This document shows, piece by piece, positions 29,226-38,772 of a stretch of DNA of 64,000 nt (position 1 is its first letter; each line of letters begins with the position of its first letter). Below the pieces are notes generated by a model. That model did no database searches and had not been told where the DNA came from. It saw only the letters and a list, made by a program, of their open reading frames with translations. This DNA comes from Candidatus Anammoxibacter sp. (GTDB lineage: Bacteria; Planctomycetota; Brocadiia; Brocadiales; Anammoxibacteraceae), in contig JAIQZQ010000112.1 in assembly GCA_021777105.1 (NCBI GenBank), positions 1-64,000 of the forward strand. The letters are read 5' to 3'. The translations under genes were made by a program, and so were the position numbers.

Positions 29226-29436
29226 CTTACTGTTGGATAAATTTTTGCTGGACAAAATAAGAAGCTTGTTACAAGGCTCCTGCCTTGTAACACACTGTCC
29301 CTAGAGGTTCTGCCTCGTCTTAAACGTTGTTAATTAGATCGGCATTAGAAAATTAACGGCGCCGTTTGTTGTTTTGACAAAAAGAGGCAGAGCCTCTTCG
29401 CACACCCAGTTACAAGGCAGGAGCCTTGTAACTAGC
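29226..29436 (+). repeat. Family C dispersed repeat, 211 bp
   Basis: This 211-bp unit has inner palindromes (TTACAAGGCTCC...TTACAAGGCAGGAGCC and GAGGCAGAGCCTC). A copy of the same length, inverted and only lightly diverged, lies at 42223-42433 inside the CRISPR-disrupting insertion. The unit ends carry no open frame. A family E element sits just upstream, about 29186-29225. Confidence 0.8.
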
Positions 29437-29503
29437 GCAGTTGTAAAGCCTTAGAACTGTTACTTGCCCACGAAAGCTCTCATCTCTAAACTCCAGTTTC
29501 TAG

Positions 29504-30733
29504 TTATGGGAGCAGTTGCAGGAACCTGTCAATACCCATTACAATAATGTCTGTTTGAGTATTTTTGTATAATCCTTTTTTGTTCACTATTTGCATTGAT
29601 AAAGGATTATCAAGCTTGTTTTTAATATTTTTGAAATACTTAGAAGGTTCAACATCTGTAAGTTTTGCTTCCACCAGTAATATTGGCTTATGGTTGTTGG
29701 TTATGGCAAAATCGACTTCAACGCCGTCTTTTGTCCTAACGTAAAAGAGCTCATATTTGCCCTTGCCCCATTCGTTCCATGACGAAACTGCTCTTAGGAG
29801 CTGAACGGCGACAAAGTTCTCAAATCTAATGCCCGGATCGTCAATAAGCCCCCAATCCCAAAAGTAATGCTTCTTTTCTTTTACAACAGAACGCGCTAAC
29901 CGGTCTGAATACGGCGGCAGATTAAAAGTCAGAAAAACTTTTTCAAAAGCTTCAAGCCATGTTTTTATTGAACCGTGAGAACACTCCAAAATATTTGATA
30001 GGGAGTTAAGGCTTAAAGGAGACCCTGCCCGTTCAGGCAACAAATAAATAAGGGTTTCCAGCTTTTTTATTTGAGTAATCCGCGTTAGGTCGCGTAAATC
30101 TTCATTAATAAGCAAAGATATGTGGGCGTCTTTCCAGCGTTGGTAAAAATCTTTTGTGCCGTCCAGAAACGGTTCCGGGAAACCACTTATATTTAAAAGA
30201 TTCTGCGAGGCGTTATAAAATTCGTCGCAAGGTTCAGGAATGTTCTTTAATTCCAACCCAGGATGCCACTGTTTAGTAAAATCATACTTTTCATTTATGA
30301 TATCTTTTGGCCCCAGTGGAAACATATTGTAAAGAAAGTATCTACCTATCAAACTGTCGCCTGATTGTCTAAACAGATCAAGCCTGGCGCTTCCTGTTAT
30401 AACAAACTGAAAGGCATCTTTAAATTCATCAAAATACCCCTTGAGCAAATTTTTCCAATTTGGGTATTTATGGATTTCGTCAAAAACTATCCAGGTTTTT
30501 TCGGAGCCGGGGCAAGGCGGAGCTTCCTCTTTAAAGAAAAGAGGGTTTTTAGCGAATTTCTGTTTTAAAGATATGGAGTCCCAGTTATAGTAACTGGTCT
30601 TTTGCGCCGCCTTTTTTAAAAATTGCAGCGTCATTGTTGTTTTTCCTATTTGTCTGGGGCCGGCAATAAAAGACATCCGTCGATTTAGGAAATCCTCATT
30701 CAACGCCCAAAGAGATATGGTACGATCTATCAT
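29504..30733 (-). CDS. AAA-type ATPase with DUF4143 nuclease-like C-terminus
   Basis: This is 409 residues from the ATG at 30733 (MIDRTISLW). A longer frame exists, but the family normally starts one short helix before the P-loop. The Walker A is GPRQIGKTT and the Walker B is WIVFDEIHKYP; a GSARLD sensor motif follows. The C-terminal DUF4143 part has GVEVDFAI and LLVEAK, the spaced acidic and Lys residues of a PD-(D/E)xK-like fold. Proteins of this family are widespread and mobile, and their biological role is not established. A second, diverged member lies at 60435. Confidence 0.88.
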   Translation of the reverse strand: MIDRTISLWALNEDFLNRRMSFIAGPRQIGKTTMTLQFLKKAAQKTSYYNWDSISLKQKFAKNPLFFKEEAPPCPGSEKTWIVFDEIHKYPNWKNLLKGYFDEFKDAFQFVITGSARLDLFRQSGDSLIGRYFLYNMFPLGPKDIINEKYDFTKQWHPGLELKNIPEPCDEFYNASQNLLNISGFPEPFLDGTKDFYQRWKDAHISLLINEDLRDLTRITQIKKLETLIYLLPERAGSPLSLNSLSNILECSHGSIKTWLEAFEKVFLTFNLPPYSDRLARSVVKEKKHYFWDWGLIDDPGIRFENFVAVQLLRAVSSWNEWGKGKYELFYVRTKDGVEVDFAITNNHKPILLVEAKLTDVEPSKYFKNIKNKLDNPLSMQIVNKKGLYKNTQTDIIVMGIDRFLQLLP

Positions 30734-30796
30734 GATGGCTATTTTACACCCTAACGGAAAATAGTCAAGGCCGTTTTCCACTAGCATGTAAAATAG

Positions 30797-31019
30797 CCAA
30801 TTTTGACAAGATATTTTAAAACTCTATTAAATTGAATGATTAATGCGTCAATTTATAAACGCTACTATAATCGCAAAGCAAAGACGTTTTGGAGCAGTCT
30901 GCAAAACTGCTCCAGCTTTTAATTTTATTTTTTTGCTTTTAATCTGTGCAATCTCTGGTTGTTTTTTTATCTGTGAAATCTGTGGTTAATTAGCTTTTCC
31001 GGTTTATCCAGGTTGGGTA
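30797..31019 (+). repeat. Family B dispersed repeat
   Basis: This copy (TTTTGACAAGATATTTTAAAAC... GGAGCAGTCTGCAAAACTGCTCC ... AATCTGTGAAATCTGTGG ... TTTTCCGGTTTATCC) fills the space between the DUF4143 gene and nagZ and ends exactly at the nagZ stop codon. Confidence 0.7.
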
Positions 31020-32069
31020 TTAATCAATCAACCCAATCTTGCGCTTAAGTTTTGTAATTCGATCAAAAGAGGATTGTATCCTTTCAAAACTTATCCGGCC
31101 GGTTTTTACCGCGTTGCTTATGGTTTCAATAGCTTTTACATGTTCAGCCGGATTGTAACTTATATTATTTGATATTAATAGTATGTCAACACCGGCATTG
31201 ACAATATTTAAAACAGCCTCTTCCGCCGCATATTGGTCGGCAACAGCCTTCATCTGCGTATCGTCGGATATAACCACGCCGTTAAACCCCATTTCATTAC
31301 GCAAAATGCCGGTTATTATCTTTTTTGACATTGTAACCGGAAACAGCTCGTCAAAATTCCTGTTAAAAACGTGCGATGTCATAACCATGTCAACAATGCC
31401 CTTATCGATAAGCGCCCGGAAAGGTAGCGCCTCCTGCTCATCATAACTATCCGTTACATCAACAAAACCAAGATGGGGATCATTTTTGCTGCTTCCGTGG
31501 CCGATAAAATGTTTAATGCACGTGAGAACATTCTGTTTTGCGTGCTCAATCATAAACACCTCGGCGTGTTTCACCACTTTTAACGGATCGGAAGAGAACG
31601 AGCGCCCCAGTCCGCTGATTATAGGATTGTCAACGCCGGTGTTAAGGTCGACAACCGGAGCCAGGTTTACATTAAGACCGCTACCCGCCACCTGATTCGC
31701 TATAAGCCTGGCTTCAGACCCGGTGGTTTCAATATTATCTATTTTGCCCAACTCTTCGTGGCTTAACGAATTTTCATACCCGCAATCGGGCGAAAGCCTT
31801 GCAACACGGCCCCCTTCCTGATCAACGGCTATAAACAGAGGAGTTTTGGCAATTGATTGCAAACCGGACGTTAGTTTTTCAACCTGCTTCTTATCCGCAA
31901 TATTGCGCTTTTTGGACTTTGTTTCAACATCGTAATCAAAAAGAATCACCCCCCCTATGTTCAAGGCGTGTATATCACTGATTATTTCAGAGCTTTGGCC
32001 GGCCTCAAGCCCGCGAAACCCAACCATGATCATCTGCCCGATCATATCATCCAGTTTTTCACTATTCAC
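31020..32069 (-). CDS. nagZ: Beta-N-acetylhexosaminidase, glycoside hydrolase family 3
   Basis: NagZ removes N-acetylglucosamine from GlcNAc-anhydroMurNAc muropeptides in the cytoplasm. This 349-residue protein shows the GH3 signatures FIAVDQEGGRVARL, KHFIGHGSS (histidine loop) and GVVISDDTQM with the catalytic Asp near residue 255. There is no signal peptide, fitting cytosolic action. I prefer the GTG at 32069, seven bases after AGGA, over a TTG at 32075. It is divergent from the symporter-anmK-murQ genes, so the four together form a wall-recycling locus. The KHF-I-GHG variant replaces the usual Pro. Confidence 0.9.
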   Translation of the reverse strand: MNSEKLDDMIGQMIMVGFRGLEAGQSSEIISDIHALNIGGVILFDYDVETKSKKRNIADKKQVEKLTSGLQSIAKTPLFIAVDQEGGRVARLSPDCGYENSLSHEELGKIDNIETTGSEARLIANQVAGSGLNVNLAPVVDLNTGVDNPIISGLGRSFSSDPLKVVKHAEVFMIEHAKQNVLTCIKHFIGHGSSKNDPHLGFVDVTDSYDEQEALPFRALIDKGIVDMVMTSHVFNRNFDELFPVTMSKKIITGILRNEMGFNGVVISDDTQMKAVADQYAAEEAVLNIVNAGVDILLISNNISYNPAEHVKAIETISNAVKTGRISFERIQSSFDRITKLKRKIGLID

Positions 32070-32242
32070 ATCCAAATCCTATAGTTATAATGTGCCGTTA
32101 AATTAGTTGCGATTTATATTTGCAGCATATAATTAGAACCATTTTAACGATTTTGTCAAAATAAAAAATATTATAGAGCAATGCGCGCTTCGTAATTACT
32201 CAGCATAAACTCAGAGCAGAGAGCTTAAATTTTAAAATAATC

Positions 32243-32343
32243 CACCTCGCTCCCAAACCCCAGTTTGGGAGCGAAACAATTCGAGAAGCCCCAGCTTCGT
32301 GGTAGATTTTTACCTAAACTTTAGATCACTTTAGTCACTTTAA
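32243..32343. repeat. Family G palindromes and family H motif
   Basis: GCTCCCAAACCCCAGTTTGGGAGC and GAGAAGCCCCAGCTTC are adjacent palindromes (family G, inverted copy at 43417-43475). They are followed by ACTTTAGATCACTTTAGTCAC (family H, also at 33961-34110 and 40781-40813). This is the nagZ-symporter divergent region, 32070-32359; I see no clear promoter in it. Confidence 0.5.
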
Positions 32344-32359
32344 TTGAATAGATTTAACA

Positions 32360-33916
32360 ATGCCTGATTCTTCTTCAAACTTATTCTCAACCCTTGATTG
32401 GATAGTGTTGGCCGCGTATTTTGTTATACTGGCGGTTAGCGGAGTTCTTTTGTCAAAAAAGCAGAATTCAACCGATGACTATTTCAGGGCCGGCGGAAAG
32501 ATGCCTGTCTGGGCGGTGTCTATCTCTTTCTTAGCCACTTCGCTGTCAGCGGCCACTTTTATAGGCGGCCCGCAACAGGCTTATAGCGGCGATTTGACCT
32601 ATCTCATATCCATATCAGGATCAATTGTCGCTGTTTTGATTGTCTCTATATTCTTTGTGCCTGTGTTTTACCGTTTTAAAGTGGCAACGGTTTACACATT
32701 GTTGGATAAACGATACGGGCCTATGGCCTCTTACGCGGCTGGGGCGGCGTTTCTGCTTGGCAGGGTTTTTGCAAGCGGCGCCCGCATTTACATAGCGGCC
32801 CTGCCGGCGTCGTTGATAATATTTGGCGACATTGCGATAGGGCACCAATTTCTCGCAATTACTGCATTAACTATTGTTGGCGTTTCATATACTCTGGTCG
32901 GCGGAATTAAAAGCGTCATATGGACGGACTGCATACAGCTATTTATCTTTGTGGGGGCGGCTATTATTGCGCTGGCGCTTCTGTTTGACAAAATCCCCGT
33001 TGGTTTGCAAGGCATAGCCGACGCGCTTAACCATCCGACCGGCGGTAGCGGCTCAAAACTGGCTTTTTTTAAATTAGGGGTTGAAGGCATAGGGCCGAAA
33101 CACACATACACGTTTTTAACGGCAATATTTGGTTTTTCGTTGCTTAATATAGGGGCTTACGGGGCGGACCAGGACATGGCGCAAAGATTGCTAACATGCA
33201 AATCAGCCGCAAAAGGCGGCTGGTCGGCTATTACCGCCATTATAATAAATATACCCATATCCGTCTTGTTTATGGCTATAGGATTATTATTGTACATTTT
33301 TTACGCCAGACCTGATATTATGGGCGACTCGGCGCCGTTATATACTGTTGACAACAGCCGCAAGGTGTTTCTTAACTTTATTTTAAATGAAATGCCGAAA
33401 GGCATGGCCGGCCTGATGATGGCCGGGCTTTTTGCCGCCGGGCTTTCAAGCCTGAATTCGGCGCTGAACGCTATGTCTTCGGTGTTTGTCAGCGATTTCT
33501 ATAAAAAATTCCGGCCAAATCTAAGCGAAAAGCATTATCTTTTTACCGGACGCGCGGGAGTTGTTGTTTTTGGGGTTATTCTTGGATTTTTTGGCGCGTT
33601 TAGCTCGTATTGGCAGATGAAAAACCCAGGCACAACGCTGATTGATTTTGCGTTGACCGTAATGATATTCTCATATTCCGGCCTGGTCGCGGTTTTCCTG
33701 ACCGCAATGTTCACAAAGCGCGGAAACAGCGCAAGCGTTGTGGCGTCGCTTGCAACGGGATTTGCGGTTATATTTATTATGCAAACATTTAGCGCAAACG
33801 GCGGACATATAAGAGATTTGATAGCTTTCCCATGGCAGATGCTTATATCTACCGCCATAGCGTTTGGCGTATGTTGCATTGGGAAAAGCGATACTAATAC
33901 GGCAAACTCAAACTGA
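32360..33916 (+). CDS. Sodium:solute symporter (SSS family), likely wall-sugar uptake
   Basis: This 518-residue membrane protein has about thirteen hydrophobic helices. SSS features include TDDYFRAGGKMPVWAVS near the N-terminus, SFLATSLSAATFIGGPQ, a SYTLVGGIKSVIWTD segment, GADQDMAQRLLTCKSA and GLFAAGLSSLNSALNAMSS (sodium-site region). Family members couple sodium to sugar, sialic acid or amino acid import. Its place between nagZ and anmK-murQ suggests it imports MurNAc, anhydro-MurNAc or a related muropeptide sugar; this is inferred from context only. No good ribosome site precedes the ATG. Confidence 0.88.
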   Translation: MPDSSSNLFSTLDWIVLAAYFVILAVSGVLLSKKQNSTDDYFRAGGKMPVWAVSISFLATSLSAATFIGGPQQAYSGDLTYLISISGSIVAVLIVSIFFVPVFYRFKVATVYTLLDKRYGPMASYAAGAAFLLGRVFASGARIYIAALPASLIIFGDIAIGHQFLAITALTIVGVSYTLVGGIKSVIWTDCIQLFIFVGAAIIALALLFDKIPVGLQGIADALNHPTGGSGSKLAFFKLGVEGIGPKHTYTFLTAIFGFSLLNIGAYGADQDMAQRLLTCKSAAKGGWSAITAIIINIPISVLFMAIGLLLYIFYARPDIMGDSAPLYTVDNSRKVFLNFILNEMPKGMAGLMMAGLFAAGLSSLNSALNAMSSVFVSDFYKKFRPNLSEKHYLFTGRAGVVVFGVILGFFGAFSSYWQMKNPGTTLIDFALTVMIFSYSGLVAVFLTAMFTKRGNSASVVASLATGFAVIFIMQTFSANGGHIRDLIAFPWQMLISTAIAFGVCCIGKSDTNTANSN

Positions 33917-33960
33917 CCAAAGTAATTATATCTGTATCTTTCGCGTATCAGCAATGTTCA

Positions 33961-34110
33961 AGTGACTAAAGTTTAAAGTGAGCTAAAGTGAGCTAAAGTT
34001 CATGTAAAAATTTTCAATTTTTGAATGTTTAATTTTTTAAAAGCCAAAAATCTTTGATTATTACCAAAACTGTAGCTCACTTTTAACTTTAGATCACTTT
34101 AGTCACTTTA
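33961..34110. repeat. Family H inverted cluster
   Basis: TAAAGTGAGCTAAAGTGAGC on the left faces GTAGCTCACTTTTAACTTTAG and TCACTTTAGTCACTTTAG on the right, making a long imperfect inverted repeat between the symporter and anmK. The motif recurs at 32314-32343 and 40781-40813. Confidence 0.5.
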
Positions 34111-34155
34111 GTTTTTTAATTACAACATTTTAATCAGAAACAATTATAAAAACAT

Positions 34156-35259
34156 ATGAAAACACGATTAGTAGCCGGCTGTATGACGGGAACAAGCATT
34201 GACGGCCTGGATACCGCGCTTGTTGAAATTCAGGGCGCGGGGCTTAAAATGAAGCCTACGGTTAAAAATTATCTTAGCAAACCTTTAGGAGAGCTCTCAT
34301 CCAGATTGCGTCTTATATCGCAAAGGATTCCAATCACCGCAAAAGAGATAGCCAAAACCGCGCATGATCTTGCTATATTGCACCTTGAAGCTTTAAACGA
34401 GCTTATCGGCAATAACAAAATTGATCTCGTTTGCGTGCATGGACAAACCGTTTATCACGCCCCGCCGTTAAGCCTGCAAATGATCAATCCCACTCCTATT
34501 GCAATAGGTTTAAACGTTCCGGTCGTCACGGACCTTAGAGCGGCGGATCTGGCAATGGGCGGGCAGGGAGCCCCAATCACCCCGATAGCGGATTTCACAC
34601 TCTATCGCTCTTCAAACGAGCGCAGGGGCATTGTTAACCTTGGCGGATTTTGCAATATGACGCTACTGCCTAAAACACCGGCAAACGCTGAAAAAACATT
34701 TAAATCAGCGATTTCCCGGATAATAGGCCGGGATGTTTGCGCATGCAATCAGATACTGGATAACATTGCGAGAAAACTGTTTAAGATACCTATGGATGTT
34801 GACGGCGACAAATCGCGGGCCGGCGAAGTAAAATCCGAGCCTTTTGACGCCATGATGCAGCACTTAAAAAACCAGGCCGCAAGCAAGCGCTCATTAGGAA
34901 CGGGCGATGAAATATTCATAGGGTGGATTGATAAATACAGGGAGAATTTCGGCCCGGAAGACCTGGCAAGGTCCGCCTGCGCCGCTATCGCGGCTGCTAT
35001 AGCTCTGAATTGCGAAGCTACAGACCGGATAATCCTGGCCGGAGGAGGATCGAAAAACAAAACATTGGTGGAGGAGATAACCGGACGCTCGAACATTCCA
35101 GTGGAGTTCAGCTGCGAGCACGGCATACCATCTACGCATAGAGAGGCGGCGGCTATGGCTGCGCTTGGCGCGCTATGTCAGGACCGCGTGCCTATAACCC
35201 TGCCACAGGTTACAGGGGCAACCACATCTTCAATAAGCGGAATTTGGGCATTGCCATGA
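34156..35259 (+). CDS. anmK: Anhydro-N-acetylmuramic acid kinase
   Basis: AnmK hydrolyses the 1,6-anhydro ring and phosphorylates the sugar to MurNAc-6-phosphate using ATP. The 367-residue protein carries the ASKHA-fold family motifs GCMTGTSIDGLDTALVEI (phosphate 1), CVHGQTVYHAPP, GAPITPIADF, VNLGGFCNMT and LAGGGSKN. The length matches the family. The next gene, murQ, starts inside its stop codon (ATGA), so the two are translationally coupled. Confidence 0.95.
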   Translation: MKTRLVAGCMTGTSIDGLDTALVEIQGAGLKMKPTVKNYLSKPLGELSSRLRLISQRIPITAKEIAKTAHDLAILHLEALNELIGNNKIDLVCVHGQTVYHAPPLSLQMINPTPIAIGLNVPVVTDLRAADLAMGGQGAPITPIADFTLYRSSNERRGIVNLGGFCNMTLLPKTPANAEKTFKSAISRIIGRDVCACNQILDNIARKLFKIPMDVDGDKSRAGEVKSEPFDAMMQHLKNQAASKRSLGTGDEIFIGWIDKYRENFGPEDLARSACAAIAAAIALNCEATDRIILAGGGSKNKTLVEEITGRSNIPVEFSCEHGIPSTHREAAAMAALGALCQDRVPITLPQVTGATTSSISGIWALP

Positions 35260-36188
35260 CAAACGAAAACAAAATTGAAAACCCGCCTGACCGATCGCGC
35301 ATTTTAACCGAGCAACGCAATCCGCGCACAAATAATCTGCACAAACTTTCGGTCGACGAGTGTGTAAACGTTATTAGCGCAGAAGACAAAACCGTGTTTG
35401 ACGCTATTGATAAAGCAAAAAGTTCCATAGCTGAGTTTATCAAAAAGAGCGAGCCGGGTTTTATACGAGGCGGGCGGCTAATTTATATTGGAGCCGGCAC
35501 TTCAGGAAGATTGGGAGTTCTTGACGCGGCGGAGATACCGCCGACTTTTCAGGAAGACCCCGGACGCATTGTAGCCGTTATAGCCGGAGGCGACACAGCC
35601 CTGCGCAAATCAAGCGAAGGCAAAGAGGATGATTTTGACGGAGCCCGGAAAGAGATAAAAAACCTCAATCTTGAAAAGGACGACACTTTGCTTGGCATTG
35701 CGGCCGGCGGCACAACCCCGTATGTGTTGGGGGCTTTATCATACGCTAAGCAAATTCAACGAAATATTCTAACCGGGTTATTAACATGCGCTCCAATTCC
35801 CGAGCAGGCGGAATATTTGGATCATCTTATAACAATTGAAACCGGCCCTGAAGTATTAACCGGCTCAACACGCATGAAAGCCGGCACAGCAACCAAGCTT
35901 GCGTTAAACACAATATCCACAACCCTTATGATTCGCTCGGGCAAAGCGCACAAAAACCTTATGGTTGACGTTAAGGCCACCAACGCCAAATTGCGCGACA
36001 GAGCTGCGCGCATTGTGTCAACGCTAACAGGTTTAAGCCGCGAAGAGAGTTTCGCGCAAATAGACCTCGCAGGCGGCGCGGTAAAGACAGCGGTTGTTAT
36101 GCGACATTGCGGGTTATCGCAAAAGGAGGCCGAAAGCATGCTTGCCGCAAATGGAAACAGATTGGATAAAATCCTGGAAAACCTTTAG
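35256..36188 (+). CDS. murQ: N-acetylmuramic acid 6-phosphate etherase
   Basis: MurQ cleaves the lactyl ether of MurNAc-6-P to GlcNAc-6-P, the step after AnmK. The protein is 310 residues from the ATG at 35256; the frame opens upstream inside anmK, but the ATGA overlap and the normal family length (~300) favour this start. SIS-domain motifs are clear: YIGAGTSGRLGVLDAAEIPP, GIAAGGTTPYVLGAL and the signature TGSTRMKAGTATKLALN. The catalytic acidic residues lie in these loops. A short ATAGGG/CCCTAT hairpin after the stop has no T-run. Confidence 0.95.
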   Translation: MTNENKIENPPDRSRILTEQRNPRTNNLHKLSVDECVNVISAEDKTVFDAIDKAKSSIAEFIKKSEPGFIRGGRLIYIGAGTSGRLGVLDAAEIPPTFQEDPGRIVAVIAGGDTALRKSSEGKEDDFDGARKEIKNLNLEKDDTLLGIAAGGTTPYVLGALSYAKQIQRNILTGLLTCAPIPEQAEYLDHLITIETGPEVLTGSTRMKAGTATKLALNTISTTLMIRSGKAHKNLMVDVKATNAKLRDRAARIVSTLTGLSREESFAQIDLAGGAVKTAVVMRHCGLSQKEAESMLAANGNRLDKILENL

Positions 36189-36332
36189 CGCAGCCGAACG
36201 CCCTATTTCTTCAATAGGGTAAACCATGAAAATTGCTATACAATGTAAGACGGCAGAATAAACTTAAAGTCTTCCCGCGCCAAACCATACTGAGCGAATT
36301 GATTGACTATAAATTATCGTTTAAAAAATCTA

Positions 36333-36617
36333 TTATTTTTTCTTGCCTCTAACAAGCTCTTTTAAGTTTGCCGAAGCTTTGAATTTTGGAGCTTTTCTGG
36401 CCGGTATCTTTATCTCTTTGCCTGTCTGCAAGTCGCGGCCTTTTCTGGCTTTAAGCTTTGTGACGTTAAACACGCCAAATCCTAATATAGTAACGCTTTC
36501 GCCTTTTTGCAGAGATTGGGAAACTGTCTCAAAAAGAGCATTGACAACTTTGCCGACGCTCGCTTTTGATGATTCCGTGCTTTCCGCAATTTTCTCTATT
36601 AAATCCGTTTTATGCAT
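36333..36617 (-). CDS. HU/IHF-family nucleoid DNA-binding protein
   Basis: This 94-residue basic protein has the HU fold: MHKTDLIEKIAE, SVTILGFGVFNV, then the DNA-binding arm GRDLQTGKEIKIPARKAPKF with the conserved proline, and a Lys-rich end (RGKKK). It bends DNA and organises the nucleoid. AAGGGGAG lies ten bases before the ATG. It stands alone on the minus strand with a C10 tract 144 bp upstream (36761-36770). Confidence 0.93.
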   Translation of the reverse strand: MHKTDLIEKIAESTESSKASVGKVVNALFETVSQSLQKGESVTILGFGVFNVTKLKARKGRDLQTGKEIKIPARKAPKFKASANLKELVRGKKK

Positions 36618-37319
36618 TTAAATAACTCCCCTTCAAAAAAAGTATAAATCAATTTATAAACAAAGATTTCCTTTCCTCGCGCATCTTTACCAGACAGACA
36701 AAATCCACCCCTTTTTTATCAAGCTTTTGTCAATAAATAAATGCAACACAAAATGTATTACCCCCCCCCCTTCCACTATTAATCATATAATTATTGTCGC
36801 CTTAAAATATAAAGTTTAAAATTTGATCGTCTATAAAAACCAATAACGAGAAAGGCTCTACAGACGCCGCCCAGCCGGTAAGGCGCTCATTTTACAAGAA
36901 TAAAAGCTATTGTCAATAAAATAAATCAGGAAATAGACGATGTTTTTAGAATTTGATGTTAACACAATACGCGGAATAAAACGTTGAGCAATAGATCGGC
37001 GCTGTTTAAAACAAAGGGAAAAACTTCTCGCCTACTGATAGTCAGGGGATCTCAACAAACAACAGCATGATCAAATACGATGGCGAACCTGCTACAATAA
37101 ATACGCGGACGCCCGTTGCATTGTTGGCGGAGGAATAATAATTTTGATGTTTTTTTCAAATTCTGGAACTCAAGCGAGGATATCAATGGAAAAATCCGAA
37201 TAAGCAAAGAATTAAACAGGAACGCAATGCGGCGGATAAACACAACCGGCAATAGGAGACTTAGCGGGACATACAATGGTTTGGCCCGACCGGAACCGGG
37301 CTCAGAAGACTAACATCAC
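36618..37319. other. Intergenic region without a recognisable gene
   Basis: About 700 bp lie upstream of HU. It contains ten consecutive C residues at 36761-36770 and a few short protein-like fragments (for example a 23-codon frame at 37066-37137) that I cannot assign. I see no convincing start signal, RNA gene or terminator. Confidence 0.4.
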
Positions 37320-37625
37320 TCGTAACAATTTAGTTGTTTGAAGAATATGACGGCGAATTTTCATCGCAAAGGCGCTAATAGTTGTGATATGCCGTCAGAT
37401 ACTGGATGCTGGATTTTGACCATAATACAAATCTAAATAGCGCGGGCCTCCGTGCCTGTGTCTGTTTTTTTGCCGTTTATTATATATAAGGCAAAGCCCC
37501 ATAACTGTGCTTTGCTTTTTCATCAAGCATCAAGCATCTAGTATCCAGTATCCAGAGACCTCTATTTATGCCGGAGAGACCGTGCGTTAGTTTTTGGACA
37601 GTATAATTTTCAAAGGACTAAACTG
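37320..37625 (+). repeat. Family D dispersed repeat
   Basis: This unit of about 300 bp starts AATTTAGTTGTTTGAAGAATATG, includes AGATACTGGATGCTGGATTTT and TAGTATCCAGTATCCAG arms, and ends ACTAAACTGATAC. A second, diverged copy lies at 39905-40215 in the same orientation. Confidence 0.6.
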
Positions 37626-37631
37626 ATACCA

Positions 37632-38186
37632 TCACTCTTTAAACACAACCTCCAAAACCTTATGAAGGAAATCCGCTTTAATATCAGCAACCACAAGTTT
37701 GCCGTTTTGATCAATCAAATGATAAGTCGGAAAAAGTTTTACCCTGAAATATTTAGAAATCTCGCCGGAAGTGTCAACCCCCACGGGATAAATTATGCCC
37801 CTGTCTTTAACAACATCTTCAAAATCGACGCTATTTACAGACGAACAAACCCCTATCACGTTTAACCGCTCTTTATATTTTGTATAAATCGCGTTGTTTT
37901 CCGGGATAGCCGCCAGGCATGGAGGGCACCAGGTGGCCCAAATATCAATCAACGTATACTTCCCTTTTAGAAAATCATCAGGTATCCCCTTTATATTCTG
38001 CAAACGGTCGGGCTGTAATCTTACATCAACCTCCTTGTTCAACATATCGTCATAAGCGCTTGTTCCGTCATCCTCCCCATACAACCACCAACGCTTTATA
38101 TCCTTTGGATTAAATCCTTCCGCAAATAAAATCGACGCCTGCATTGTTAAGATTGCAACTAATACAAATATTAACTTAAACCGCAT
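37632..38186 (-). CDS. TlpA/ResA-like thioredoxin-fold protein, exported
   Basis: This 184-residue protein has a signal peptide (MRFKLIFVLVAILTMQASILFA). The thioredoxin-like domain at residues ~55-184 has the active site ATWCPPC and a LFPTYHLIDQNGK strand with the cis-Pro region. Family members act in the periplasm as reductants, often in cytochrome c maturation or in delivering electrons to secreted proteins. AAGGAGG precedes the ATG. No cytochrome or maturation genes are adjacent, so the target is unknown. Confidence 0.88.
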   Translation of the reverse strand: MRFKLIFVLVAILTMQASILFAEGFNPKDIKRWWLYGEDDGTSAYDDMLNKEVDVRLQPDRLQNIKGIPDDFLKGKYTLIDIWATWCPPCLAAIPENNAIYTKYKERLNVIGVCSSVNSVDFEDVVKDRGIIYPVGVDTSGEISKYFRVKLFPTYHLIDQNGKLVVADIKADFLHKVLEVVFKE

Positions 38187-38217
38187 GTTAGCCTCCTTGT
38201 TTTAATTTTAAAAATAA

Positions 38218-38457
38218 TGCCTACCCCGGATAAACCGGAAAAGCTAATTAACCACAGATTTCACAGATTTCACAGATTAAAAAACAACCAGAGATTGCAC
38301 AGATTAAAAGCTGGAGCAGTCTTGTAGACTGCTCCAAAACGTTTTTGCATTGCGATTATAGTTGTTCCTAAAACATGACGCATTAATATTTGAATTTGAT
38401 GACGCATTTAAATTTCTTGTCAAAAATTGTCAGAATTTAACTTGTAAGATACTAAAT
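38218..38457 (-). repeat. Family B dispersed repeat, inverted copy
   Basis: The unit reads in reverse: CCCCGGATAAACCGGAAAAGC, ACAGATTTCACAGATT, GGAGCAGTCTTGTAGACTGCTCC, then TTGTCAAAAATTGTCAGAATTTAAC. It lies directly upstream of the TlpA-like gene. Confidence 0.7.
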
Positions 38458-38544
38458 TGAGGGATGCTTTTACATTAAAAAACTTAAACCATTGAATAAC
38501 AATATTTTATAAAATATTTAAATCAACCCAAAGGGTAATTGTTA

Positions 38545-38602
38545 GTGGCACAGGCATCCTGCCTGTGGTCAATTGAAACACAGGCAAGGATGCCTGTGCC
38601 AC
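38545..38602. repeat. Family F large hairpin
   Basis: GTGGCACAGGCATCCTGCC faces GGATGCCTGTGCCAC in a stem of about 20 bp. A half copy (GCACAGGCATCCTGCCAGTG) lies at 1453-1473. There is no T-run. Confidence 0.6.
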
Positions 38603-38695
38603 CCTATAGGAAAACATTAATTGGATTCAACCCACAAATAGTCAAACAAATCAACTTTTCGAAAATCTATATTCGCGTATGTTTTATTCAAACGC

Positions 38696-38772
38696 CGTGA
38701 AATAAAATCCTAAAGGGTAAATTCCGTCAAATTCGTAGTTTCGGAGTTTAGGCTTTAGCCTTTTATTCATTA
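38696..38772. repeat. Family A repeat, rearranged halves
   Basis: A right-half hairpin (AATAAAATCCTAAAGGGT-AAATTCC) is followed by GGAGTTTAGGCTTTAGCCTTTTATTC. The order of halves is opposite to the common full unit. Confidence 0.5.

Noticed and set aside
37066..37137. 23-codon frame (MIKYDGEPATINTRTP start) in the gap upstream of HU
   Set aside because: Protein-like but too short, with no ribosome site and no recognisable family.
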